Assembly: GCA_028280305.1 (NCBI GenBank)
Contig: JANQMC010000005.1
Span: 1-64,000 of the forward strand
Direction: 5' to 3'
DNA length: 64,000 nt
DNA from: Pelagibius sp.
Lineage (GTDB): Bacteria; Pseudomonadota; Alphaproteobacteria; Kiloniellales; Kiloniellaceae
Shown here: piece by piece, positions 51,846 to 63,384 of the stretch
Numbering within the stretch: position 1 is the first letter of the stretch
How the letters are laid out: every line of letters begins with the position of its first letter
Program-made: the position numbers and the translations under genes
The notes under the pieces: model-generated
Told to the model about the DNA's origin: nothing
The model's database searches: none
Seen by the model: the letters and a program-made list of their open reading frames with translations, nothing else

Positions 51846-53099
51846 ATGCTGCCGGCCATGGACACGGTCGCCGCCACTGCCCAAAGAGCCTCTGGCCACA
51901 CAGAAAGCATTCCGATGCAAGCCGCTGAAGTCTCGGTGCGTGCGCCGGCCGTTACCGACTGGACCGCCGTCAGCCTGCTCACCGCCGCCATGGGTATCTG
52001 CGGGCTGGGGTTGGGCTTCAGCTATCCGCTGTTCTCCCTGGTGATGGAACGCCAGGGCGCCGACGATTTCACCATCGGCCTCAGCGGCGCCATGACCGGC
52101 TTCGGCCTGCTCGCCTCCAACCTCGTTCTGCCGGCGCTGCTGATCCGCTGCGGCCCCTTGCGGCTGCTGGCCGGCGGCATCGCCGGGGCCAGCCTCTGCC
52201 TCGCCGCCGCGCCCTACAGCGATGTGGAAAGCGTCTGGTATCTGCTGCGCTTTGCGCTGGGCTGCTTCATGAACATCGCCTTCATCGTCACCGAGGTCTG
52301 GCTGAACAACGCCTCGCTGGAGGCCCAGCGCGGCCGCATCGTCGGCGCCTTCACCGCCGTCATGGCGGCGGGTTTTGCCCTTGGCCCCCTGCTCATCCTG
52401 CTGCTCGGCGACGAGGGGGCCCTGCCCTTTCTGGCCTGCGCCGGACTCGTTTTGCTGGCCGCCCTGACGATCCTGCCGCTGCAGGGCAGGCCCGGCCGCC
52501 GGGAGTCGATGAACGCTTTCGACGGCCTCGACTTGGGGGCCGTCGTCGGTTTCTTCCGCCTCGCGCCGCTGCTGGCCATGCTGGTGCTGGTCTACTCACT
52601 TTTCGACGGCACCGCCCTGGTCATCCTGCCGATCTATTTCATCGAAGGCGGTTTCACCGGCGAGGAGGCGAGCGCCGCCCTGGCCTGCCTGCTGATCGGC
52701 ATGGTGATTCTGCAGCCCTTCATCGGCTGGCTGCTCGACCGCTTCACGCGCCGCCGGGTCATGGCCCTCTGCACGCTGGCTTCCGCGCTCTGCTGTTTTG
52801 CCATCCCGTCGAGCCTGGACACCGTCTGGCTGCTCGGCGCCCTGCTGCTGCTACTCGGCGGCTTGGCCGTCGGGCTCTACACCGGCGCCATCACCCTGCT
52901 CGGCGAAGGCTACAGCGGGGCGCCCCTGGTCGCCGGCACCACCTGCCTCGCCGTGGTCTACGGCCTCGGCAGCGCCCTCGGCCCCCTGGCCGGCGGCGCC
53001 GCGCTCCACAGCCTGGGGCCGGATTCCGTGCCCTACCTGTTGGCCGCGCTTTTCCTCGCCGCCACGCTGTTCTGCCTGCGCTGGGGCAAGAGCAGCTAA
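51846..53099 (+). CDS. MFS transporter (YcaD/sugar-efflux-like)
   Basis: Major-facilitator exporter of 417 residues with twelve hydrophobic segments beginning near residue 40. It includes GLGFSYPLFSLVMERQGADDFTIGLSGAMTGFG, RFALGCFMNIAFIVTEVWLNNASLEAQRGRIVGAFTAVMAAGFALGP (read in parts), a characteristic helix 4-5 loop of this subfamily, and LLDRFTRRRVMAL between helices 8 and 9. Substrate unknown. The start is uncertain: ATGs at 51846, 51858 and 51915 are all possible and none has a strong ribosome-binding site. It is a paralogue of the gene at 53950. Confidence 0.87.
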   Translation: MLPAMDTVAATAQRASGHTESIPMQAAEVSVRAPAVTDWTAVSLLTAAMGICGLGLGFSYPLFSLVMERQGADDFTIGLSGAMTGFGLLASNLVLPALLIRCGPLRLLAGGIAGASLCLAAAPYSDVESVWYLLRFALGCFMNIAFIVTEVWLNNASLEAQRGRIVGAFTAVMAAGFALGPLLILLLGDEGALPFLACAGLVLLAALTILPLQGRPGRRESMNAFDGLDLGAVVGFFRLAPLLAMLVLVYSLFDGTALVILPIYFIEGGFTGEEASAALACLLIGMVILQPFIGWLLDRFTRRRVMALCTLASALCCFAIPSSLDTVWLLGALLLLLGGLAVGLYTGAITLLGEGYSGAPLVAGTTCLAVVYGLGSALGPLAGGAALHSLGPDSVPYLLAALFLAATLFCLRWGKSS

Positions 53100-53137
53100 A
53101 ACACGCAGCCTCTTCGCGAAGAGCCTGCTTCCCAAAA

Positions 53138-53650
53138 TCACGCCAGCACCTTTTCCAGAAACACGATCTGGCTGTCCCAGGAGGTTTGGCGGTGGGTTTC
53201 GCGGAAGCCGAGAGCTTCGCAGAGTGACAGACTCTCGATCATGATCTCCGGGCTGTTCAGTCTCAACAATGCGCGGCCCTGGCGTTTGGCCTCCGCTTCC
53301 GCGAGCTGCATCAGCGCCCGGCCTAGACCGCGGCGTTGGCGGTCCGGCCGCACGGCAATGGCCTGGATCATAAGATGCCGCTCTCCCTCGATCAGCTCCA
53401 GGGCAGCGATCAGCGCATCGGCACAGTAATTGTCGTTGGCGGGTTCTTCTTCCAGTTCCGGCAGCGCTTCCGTCACCACCCAGAACTGATGGGCGCGCAC
53501 GGCAAGCGCGTAGTCGGCCAGCATCGGCCGCGGCTTGCGGCCAAGGGCGGGAACATGACGGGCGAAGGCGGCGTACATCAGATCCTGCACGGCCTTGGCA
53601 TCGTCCGGCACGGCGCGGCGCAGGGTGAACTCGGGTTTTCCGGCGAACAT
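53138..53650 (-). CDS. GNAT-family N-acetyltransferase
   Basis: Acetyl-CoA-dependent transferase of 170 residues from the ATG at 53650, which follows GGGAG. It opens FTLRRAVPDDAKAVQDLMYAAFARHVP and has the acetyl-CoA loop in HLMIQAIAVRPDRQRRGLGRALMQLAEAEAKRQG (R-R-G-L-G-R). It continues LLRLNSPEIMIESLSLCEALGF, close to the usual Asn/Tyr-containing end. Substrate unknown. It is encoded opposite to and between two paralogous MFS genes. Confidence 0.87.
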   Translation of the reverse strand: MFAGKPEFTLRRAVPDDAKAVQDLMYAAFARHVPALGRKPRPMLADYALAVRAHQFWVVTEALPELEEEPANDNYCADALIAALELIEGERHLMIQAIAVRPDRQRRGLGRALMQLAEAEAKRQGRALLRLNSPEIMIESLSLCEALGFRETHRQTSWDSQIVFLEKVLA

Positions 53651-53770
53651 GACATCTCCCGCTGGCGGGGATGCGGCGACTGTTCCCATTTACGCGGTTC
53701 GAAGCAGGCGGGTTTCAGGCTGCTGGCGACAGCGGTGTAAAGGTGGCTGACAATAGGGTTCGGCGCGGCT

Positions 53771-53825
53771 GTCACCCCCACCCCAACCCTCCCCCCTCGA
53801 TGGGGGGAGGTCGGGAGGGGGGTGC
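53771..53825. repeat. GC-rich palindromic repeat, copy D (short)
   Basis: GTCACCCCCACCCCAACCCT followed by CCCCCCTCGATGGGGGGAGG and TCGGGAGGGGGGTG. It looks like the left end of copy C joined to its right end, forming a nearly continuous hairpin. It lies in the 300-base gap between the GNAT start and the second MFS gene. Confidence 0.8.
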
Positions 53826-53949
53826 ACCGCCGGCACGATGACCGCCCCTATGGCCCCTGCAACAACCGAGGGCGGCGAATTGACGCCCTTGCGAATTCCA
53901 GTGCGAATTCGGATATCCACGGCGCGGCAATCCGTGGCATCGTCCGGTC

Positions 53950-55128
53950 ATGGAAGCCGCTTTCGAAGAACCCCGGACCGACTGGCCCTGCGTCGCCGCC
54001 CTGATCGCCTGCATCGGCGTCTTCGGCCTCGCCCTCGGCCTGACCTATCCACTGCTGTCGCTGATGATGGCGGAGGCGGGCATGAGCGATTTCGCCATCG
54101 GCCTGAACGGCGCCATGACCGGCGTCGGCCTGGTGCTCTCGACCTTTTTCCTGCCGCGCCTGATCCGCCTGCTCGGCGGCTTTCGCCTCGTCGTCCTCAG
54201 CCTGCTGATTGCCGCCGCCGGGATGCTGTTGTTTCCGGTGACCGACCCGGAAGTGCACTGGTTCCCGCTGCGCATCATCGTCGGGGCCAGCCTGAACGCG
54301 ATCTTCGTGGTTTCGGAGGCCTGGCTGAACACGGTGACGGCGGAGCGCATCCGCGGCCGCGTCATCGGGGTCTACGCCACGGTGATGGCGGCGGGCTTTG
54401 CCGCCGGCCCGCTGCTGCTGGTGGTCCTCGGCGGCACCGGCAGCCTGCCCTTCATGGTCGGTGCGGCCATCGTCGGCGGCTCGGTTCTGGCCATGCTGCC
54501 GCTGCGCCGCCGCTCCGCCGAAGGCCTCACCGAAATGCGCCTCGCCGCCCTCGGCCTCTTCATGAAGGTGGCGGCGCTCTTGACCGGCGTGGTCTTCGTC
54601 TTCGCCTTCTTCGATGCCGCCGCCATGACCCTGCTGCCGATCTATATGCTGCGCTCCGGCTTCTCGCCGGAGATCGCCGCCGCCGCCCTCTCGGCCCTGA
54701 TGATCGGCATGGTCGCCGCACAGTTTCCGGTGGGCTGGCTGCTCGACCGCTTCTCCCGCCCCGCGGTCATCGCCGGCTGCGGCCTCGTCGCGGCAGTGTC
54801 CTGCGCCCTGCTGCCCGTCGTCCTGCACCAGGGCTGGCTGTTCTGGCCCCTGCTGGTGATCCTCGGCGGCGTCAGCTTTGCGCTCTATACCGGTGCACTC
54901 ACGGTGCTGGGCGAGCGTTTCTCCGGCCACCTCCTGCTCGCCGGTTCGGCCAGCTTCGCCTTCATCTACGGCATCGGCGGCGGCCTCGGCCCGCTGCTCG
55001 GCGGCACGGTGCTGGACGGTTTCGGCCCCGACGCCATGATGGCCCTCTTCGGCCTGGTCTTCCTGCTGCTCGCCCTGCTGGTACTGCGCCTGCCTCTGGC
55101 CTTCAGCCGGCCATCCTCGGCGCCATAA
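53950..55128 (+). CDS. MFS transporter (paralogue of the 51.8-kb gene)
   Basis: Major-facilitator exporter of 392 residues and twelve hydrophobic segments. It shares with the 51846 gene the patterns LTYPLLSLMMAEAGMSDFAIGLNGAMTGVG, VSEAWLNTVTAERIRGRVIGVYATVMAAGFAAGP and GWLLDRFSRPAVIAGCG, at matching positions. Substrate unknown. The two genes are probably an old duplication, separated by the opposite-strand GNAT gene. A 124-base gap with no gene follows. Confidence 0.88.
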   Translation: MEAAFEEPRTDWPCVAALIACIGVFGLALGLTYPLLSLMMAEAGMSDFAIGLNGAMTGVGLVLSTFFLPRLIRLLGGFRLVVLSLLIAAAGMLLFPVTDPEVHWFPLRIIVGASLNAIFVVSEAWLNTVTAERIRGRVIGVYATVMAAGFAAGPLLLVVLGGTGSLPFMVGAAIVGGSVLAMLPLRRRSAEGLTEMRLAALGLFMKVAALLTGVVFVFAFFDAAAMTLLPIYMLRSGFSPEIAAAALSALMIGMVAAQFPVGWLLDRFSRPAVIAGCGLVAAVSCALLPVVLHQGWLFWPLLVILGGVSFALYTGALTVLGERFSGHLLLAGSASFAFIYGIGGGLGPLLGGTVLDGFGPDAMMALFGLVFLLLALLVLRLPLAFSRPSSAP

Positions 55129-55252
55129 GCGCAGCCGGGTTCAGCCGCGCCAACTCACAGCTTCTCATCAGGCCCGCGATAGACGGAAACGACAATCAAA
55201 GGTAGAATGCACCAAAGACCAAAGTAGCAAAAACCGATTGGCAGGTTCACCC

Positions 55253-56557
55253 ATGAAGCAGGCTCTTGGACTGGCGCTCGTAGCCTTCGCTGTGGGCCTC
55301 TCTAACCCCGGCACGGGCCGCGCCCAGGACGCAGAGGCGTTGCGAAACGACTGCCTGGCTCACGTAGAAGACTCATACGACGAGGCACAGTTATCCGAAG
55401 TTCATACACTTTGTGAGAAAGCACTTTCAGCCAAACCCGATGACATCGAGATAAAGGTGTTGGTTGGGCTTTTGACCATCGAACTCGGCAATGTCGCGAC
55501 TGGCGTCCGCTTGATTACGGAGGCTGCCGAAACCGGCAATCCAGCAGGGCAAACTATTCTTGGCAGCTTCTACTTTGAGGGCCAAGGTGTCGAGCAGAGC
55601 TATGCCGAAGCTATCCGTTTGTTCCGTCTTGCAGCAGAGCAAGGCGAGCCCCACGCCCAGGGAAGCCTAGCTTTCATATATATGAGAGGCATTGGTGTCG
55701 AGCGCGATTTTGCTCGCGCCCGGGAGCTCGCTCAGAAGTCGGCTTTTTCCAACAACAGCAAGGGTCAGAATGTGTTGGGCGTCCTCTACATGTATGGGTT
55801 TGGCGTAGAGGAGAACCCTGTGCTGGCACGCAGTTACTTCGAGCGCGCGGCAACCGGCGGGGACAAAGAAGCCTACAACAACCTAGCCGTTATCTATCTC
55901 GAGGGGCGCGGAGTCGATCAAGATATCCCAACCACACTAAAGTGGTTGGAGCGCGCAATTGAGGCCGGCAGTAGCGAGGCTCACAACACACTCGGCGTAA
56001 TGTATCTCGAAGGTATCGGCGTAGAAAAGAATCTCGAGCAAGCACGCTTCCATCTCAATGAAGCAGCGGAAAGCGGCAGCTTCGAAGCTCAAAACACCCT
56101 GGGTGTCATTTACCTCGAAGGCCTTGGAGTCGACAGAGACCCCGAGCGCGCCCTGTCGTACATCCGCGCCGCTGCTGAAGGTGGCAGTGCCAGAGGCCAA
56201 AACTCACTCGGCACAATGTATCTGTTGGGTCAGGTTGTAGAACGAGATGTTCAGAAAGCGGAATACTGGGTCAGAAAGAGTGTCGAAGGTGGCGAACCAG
56301 AAGGGCACAACACACTTGGTGTGATGTATCTTCAGGGATGGGGTGTTCAAAGCGATGTTTACACGGCCGTGACCCTAATACGAAAAGGTGCAGAAGGCGG
56401 TAGCGCCCGCGCCCAAGACAATATGGGCAGTCTCTATGAGAACGGCATCGGCCTACCTCATGATCCAGCGCAGGCACTGAAATGGTATCGCCTTGCCGCA
56501 GAGCAGGGCCACCCAGAAGCAGCCGCCAGCGTCCGCCGCCTCGAACAAGCCCCCTAA
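55253..56557 (+). CDS. exported Sel1-repeat protein
   Basis: Periplasmic or surface protein of 434 residues with a signal peptide (MKQALGLALVAFAVGLSNPGTGRAQ-DAEA). After a short helical region with two Cys, it has nine full Sel1-like units of exactly 36 residues plus a partial tenth. Their consensus resembles G-S-x-x-A-Q-N-T-L-G-V-x-Y-L-E-G-x-G-V-E-x-D. Such solenoids bind proteins. Its DNA is clearly less GC-rich than its neighbours (28 of 60 bases are G or C in 55381-55440), suggesting foreign origin or different selection. Its stop codon overlaps that of the convergent regulator gene. Confidence 0.9.
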   Translation: MKQALGLALVAFAVGLSNPGTGRAQDAEALRNDCLAHVEDSYDEAQLSEVHTLCEKALSAKPDDIEIKVLVGLLTIELGNVATGVRLITEAAETGNPAGQTILGSFYFEGQGVEQSYAEAIRLFRLAAEQGEPHAQGSLAFIYMRGIGVERDFARARELAQKSAFSNNSKGQNVLGVLYMYGFGVEENPVLARSYFERAATGGDKEAYNNLAVIYLEGRGVDQDIPTTLKWLERAIEAGSSEAHNTLGVMYLEGIGVEKNLEQARFHLNEAAESGSFEAQNTLGVIYLEGLGVDRDPERALSYIRAAAEGGSARGQNSLGTMYLLGQVVERDVQKAEYWVRKSVEGGEPEGHNTLGVMYLQGWGVQSDVYTAVTLIRKGAEGGSARAQDNMGSLYENGIGLPHDPAQALKWYRLAAEQGHPEAAASVRRLEQAP

Positions 56558-57095
56558 AGACTCGTCGCTGACCTCGCCGCCTGGTCATACAAGCCCGACA
56601 AGGCGCGCAGCAGGTCGGCGGCCTGGCCGATTTCGGCGTTGAGGTCTTCGCCTTTTTCGCCGGCGAAGGCGCTGAAGGAATTCACCAGACAGGCTTCCCG
56701 CACCTCGCGGTACTTCACGCAGACCTCGGCGCCCTCCGCCGTCGTCGCGTAGAAGATTTCCTTGCCGCGTTTGTCGCCGGCGACGAGACCGAGCCGGGCG
56801 AGTTTCTTCAGCGCGTAGTTCACCGTGTGGCTGTCTTCGATGTTGAGGACGAAGCAGATGTCGGCCAGGCGCTTGTCGCGGGCGCGGTGGTTCACGGTGT
56901 GCAGCACCATAACGTCGAGAGAACCCAGCTCCGGCAGGCCCGCCGCCGCCATGCACCTGACGATCCAGCGCTCGAAAGCGTTGGAGGCGATGTAGAGGCC
57001 GTACTCGAAGGAACTCAGTTCCGCCGCCCGCTCCGACACCAGATGAGCCGAGGAGACGATGTTGCGGCGCTTCGCTGTTTTTGTTTTTCCCTCAC

Positions 57096-57099
<4 letters not shown>
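56554..57099 (-). CDS. winged-helix (MarR-like) regulator of the hydantoinase operon
   Basis: Predicted DNA-binding protein of 181 residues. It has a helical N-terminus (AHLVSERAAELSSFEYGLYIASNAFERWIVRCM), then a winged-helix region: LGSLDVMVLHTVNHRARDKRLADICFVLNIEDSHTVNYALKKLARLGLVAGDKRGKEIFYATTAEG, read in parts. The recognition helix is near DSHTVNYALKKLARLGL. Its ATG overlaps the hydantoinase stop (ATGA), so the two are translated together. It is the best candidate to bind the 29-bp elements upstream of this operon and of dctPQM (inference). Confidence 0.85.
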
Positions 57100-60752
<3,653 letters not shown>

Positions 60753-60815
60753 TGCCCTGCCCCTTCGATCCCAATCTTTGATTTGAAAACGCCCCTTTGG
60801 CGCACTCATACAAAG

Positions 60816-60844
60816 ACATTTTATCGATAAACTGTCAACGTTTT
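60816..60844 (-). promoter_or_regulatory. shared 29-bp operator upstream of the hydantoinase operon
   Basis: ACATTTTATCGATAAACTGTCAACGTTTT, read in two parts, with palindromic core TTTATCGATAAA and an AACGTT palindrome ten bases further. It matches the element at 50767-50795 at 26 of 29 positions. It ends 64 bases before the chosen hydantoinase start, a suitable promoter position, and lies two bases beyond the stop of the upstream small membrane protein gene. Confidence 0.8.
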
Positions 60845-60845
60845 C

Positions 60846-61148
60846 TCAGGATGGCGGGTCAATCACTTCCCTGTCGTGCAGCCGCCTGCGCTTCAGGTGC
60901 GCGCTCAGCCAACCGACCGAGAGGCCGAGGTTCACGGTGAACAGCACGAGACAGGCGAAGCCGAACTGGGTGCCGTTCATCACTGTTTGCCCCTGGAGAA
61001 TAAGCCAGGTGATTGCGGCGATGTCGGTGAGGATCAGGGTGGCGCTGCAGTAGGTGCCGCAGACAAGGCCGAACTGCGCCTTCAGAATACAGAAGGCCAG
61101 CCAGAGAATCGGGACCATCGCCAGGAGCACGAGCAACGAAGTCGGCAA
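60846..61148 (-). CDS. small membrane protein, unknown function
   Basis: I do not recognise this 100-residue protein. It has three hydrophobic helices (about 3-22, 32-51 and 61-83) and a basic C-terminal tail with HLKRRRLHDRE. The first loop has two Cys (VCGTYCSAT). Start is a TTG at 61148 with GGAGG eight bases upstream. It lies between the Lrp-type regulator and the hydantoinase gene, all reading leftward. Confidence 0.6.
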   Translation of the reverse strand: MPTSLLVLLAMVPILWLAFCILKAQFGLVCGTYCSATLILTDIAAITWLILQGQTVMNGTQFGFACLVLFTVNLGLSVGWLSAHLKRRRLHDREVIDPPS

Positions 61149-61184
61149 AGGCTTCCCTCCGGTTTTCTGCGCTTAATCCTAATT

Positions 61185-61652
61185 CTAATCCTCTAGGGGA
61201 ATTGTAAGGCCCAGCTTCACGGAGTCCATCACCACCTGGGTGTGGAACTTGCCGATAACGTTGTTGCCGTAGAAGAGCCGCCGGGTGAGCTGTTCATAGT
61301 GTGCAAGGTCTTCGGCGACGACGATCAGGACGAAATCGGCCTCGCCGGTGACGTAGTAGCACTGCTGCACCTCCGGGACTTTCAGCATATCCCGCTTGAA
61401 GCCGTCGACGATATCGGCGCGGCCACGGACAAGATCCACCTGCACGATGAAGGTTGTGCGCCGCCCGACCTTGGCCGGGTCGAGAATCGAAACGTCGGCG
61501 GCGATGTAACCGGCCTCCCGCAATCGCTTCATGCGGCGCTGGCAGGCGGTGGCGGAAAGACCGACGGCGGCGGCCAAGGCTTCCGAGGTCTGGCGGTTGT
61601 CGCACTGAAGCTGATCCAGCAGCGCGACGTCGAATTGATCTAATTCATCCAT
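61185..61652 (-). CDS. Lrp/AsnC-family transcriptional regulator
   Basis: Amino-acid-responsive regulator of 155 residues. The N-terminal HTH is DQFDVALLDQLQCDNRQTSEALAAAVGLSATACQRRMKRLREAGYI, and the C-terminal RAM domain contains VPEVQQCYYVTGEADFVLIVVAEDLAHYEQL and the KLGLTIPLE ending. It is divergent from an EamA exporter gene across 133 AT-rich bases, so it probably controls that exporter in response to an amino acid, a common arrangement. Confidence 0.93.
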   Translation of the reverse strand: MDELDQFDVALLDQLQCDNRQTSEALAAAVGLSATACQRRMKRLREAGYIAADVSILDPAKVGRRTTFIVQVDLVRGRADIVDGFKRDMLKVPEVQQCYYVTGEADFVLIVVAEDLAHYEQLTRRLFYGNNVIGKFHTQVVMDSVKLGLTIPLED

Positions 61653-61785
61653 CTATGCAGAATATCATCGATTTTCCTTTTCAAACGCATAATTTCGTCA
61701 GAAACCGTCGAAATTCGCCGCCTGGCCGCACAGCGAATCCCTAGGTTTATCGCTTGAAATCAAGCAGACAAGGGATGCTGCCGCC

Positions 61786-62703
61786 ATGACCGATCTTTCC
61801 GAAAACCAAGCCTCTGCCCTGCCGGCGGCGGTAGTCTACGGCCTGACTGCATCCCTGATCTGGGGGGCCTGGCCGGTGGTCTCCGCCCTCGGTATCCGCC
61901 AGAGCCTGGCCGTCGCCGACATCGCCGCCCTGCGCTTTCTGGTCGCCGGGCTGATCCTGCTGCCTCTGGTGATTCGCAACGGCACCGGCAATCTGGGAAC
62001 TGGCGGCCTCGGCTGGGGGCGGGCGCTGTTCCTCAGTTTCGGCGCCGGCGCGCCCTATGTGCTGGTGACCGCCGGCGGCCTCAGCTATGCGCCGGCCGGT
62101 CAGGGCGGCATCATCGGACCGAGTTTCATGCTGGTCTTCGCGACCCTGGGGGGCTGGCTGCTGCTGGGCGACCGTCCGCCGCGCCAACGCCTGATCGGCA
62201 TCGCCCTGATGCTGACCGGCGTGCTGCTGATCGGCGGGCAGGCCCTTGGGGACTATCAGGCCGAACAGTGGAAGGGCCACCTGATGTTCGCCTGCGGCGG
62301 CCTGCTCTGGGCCAGCTACACCGTCGCTCTGCGCGCCTGGGGCGCCGAGCCGCTGCAGGCAACGGCGCTGGTCTCGGTATTGTCGTTGCTGATCTACGGG
62401 CCGATCTATCTGCTCACCGCAGAGCCGCAGCTCTTTACCGCGCCCTTGGGCGAAGTTGCCGGGCAAGCTGTGTTTCAAGGCCTCGTCGCGGCGATCCTGG
62501 CGCTGGTCTGTTACAGCCGGGCGGTGGCGCTGCTGGGGGCCGGGCGCGGCGCGGTCTTCGTCACCCTGGTGCCCGCTATTGCGGTGCTGCTCGCCTACCC
62601 CGTTCTGGGCGAGGTCCCCAGCCCGACCGATCTGGCCGGCGCCGCCCTGGTCACCGCCGGCATGACGACGGCGCTCGGCCTGCTACCGCGATCCCGGCCT
62701 TAA
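61786..62703 (+). CDS. EamA-family (DMT) exporter
   Basis: Drug/metabolite-superfamily transporter of 305 residues with ten hydrophobic segments in two EamA repeats (about 14-145 and 160-298). Typical words are LIWGAWPVVSALGIRQSLAVADIAALRFLVAGLILLPL (read in parts), and in the second half GHLMFACGGLLWASYTVALRAWG and AVALLGAGRGAVFVTLVPAIAVLLAYPVLGEVP. Probably an amino acid or metabolite exporter controlled by the divergent Lrp/AsnC protein (inference). Its stop overlaps the convergent GST stop. Confidence 0.9.
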   Translation: MTDLSENQASALPAAVVYGLTASLIWGAWPVVSALGIRQSLAVADIAALRFLVAGLILLPLVIRNGTGNLGTGGLGWGRALFLSFGAGAPYVLVTAGGLSYAPAGQGGIIGPSFMLVFATLGGWLLLGDRPPRQRLIGIALMLTGVLLIGGQALGDYQAEQWKGHLMFACGGLLWASYTVALRAWGAEPLQATALVSVLSLLIYGPIYLLTAEPQLFTAPLGEVAGQAVFQGLVAAILALVCYSRAVALLGAGRGAVFVTLVPAIAVLLAYPVLGEVPSPTDLAGAALVTAGMTTALGLLPRSRP

Positions 62704-63299
62704 CTGGGATCGGTCTCGCGCATGGCCGGGCGGGCGTCGAAGGCGGCGAACCAGTCCGCCAGATCACCGCGCCCGTCCCGCCAGCCGAGATCGCCGTGGC
62801 GCAGGTCGAGGTAACCGAGGGCGCAGGCGCAGGCGACATGCCCCATCGTAAGATCGCCGGGCAGTCCCTGAATATGGCTGGTCATGTGATCGAGGCCGCG
62901 CAGGATCGCCGCGCGCCAGCGGGCGACCGCTGCCGGAGAACGCTCGCCCTCCGAGCGGCGGCTTTCCATGGTCACGTTGAAGGCTGCGTCGGTCATGCCC
63001 TGGCCCAGGGCGGCGGCGGTCAGCACCTTGAAGCGTGCGGTACCCTCGGCGGGGATCATGCGATCCGCAGTGCCCAGGCAATCCAGGTATTCGGCGATAA
63101 CCGGGCTGTCGAAGAGCGCGGTGCCGTCGTCGAGCACAAGCGCCGGAACCTTGCCCAGCGGGTTCTTCGCCTGCAGGTCCGGCGGGTCCTCCATCGGATT
63201 GCAGGGGATCTCCTCGAACTGCCCCATCAAGCCGCGCTCCCGCGCGATCACCCGGCATTTGCGGGCATAGGGGGATGTCGGGGAGTAGAACAATTGCAT
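62700..63299 (-). CDS. glutathione S-transferase family protein
   Basis: GST-fold protein of 199 residues from the ATG at 63299 with GGAGG five bases upstream; the frame extends 17 codons further. The thioredoxin-like domain starts MQLFYSPTSPYARKCRVIARERGL, with Ser/Tyr near the glutathione site. It contains NPLGKVPALVLDDGTALFDSPVIAEYLD, including the cis-Pro and the Asp-Ser pair that hold glutathione. The C-terminal helical domain follows. Substrate unknown. Confidence 0.92.
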   Translation of the reverse strand: MQLFYSPTSPYARKCRVIARERGLMGQFEEIPCNPMEDPPDLQAKNPLGKVPALVLDDGTALFDSPVIAEYLDCLGTADRMIPAEGTARFKVLTAAALGQGMTDAAFNVTMESRRSEGERSPAAVARWRAAILRGLDHMTSHIQGLPGDLTMGHVACACALGYLDLRHGDLGWRDGRGDLADWFAAFDARPAMRETDPS

Positions 63300-63384
63300 G
63301 GCGGCCTCCGCTGCGTGATGAACGGCGGCGAGTTTAGAGCCTGTCAGCAAGCTCCGCCATGGGGTCGCCGAGAAACCGGCGAGA

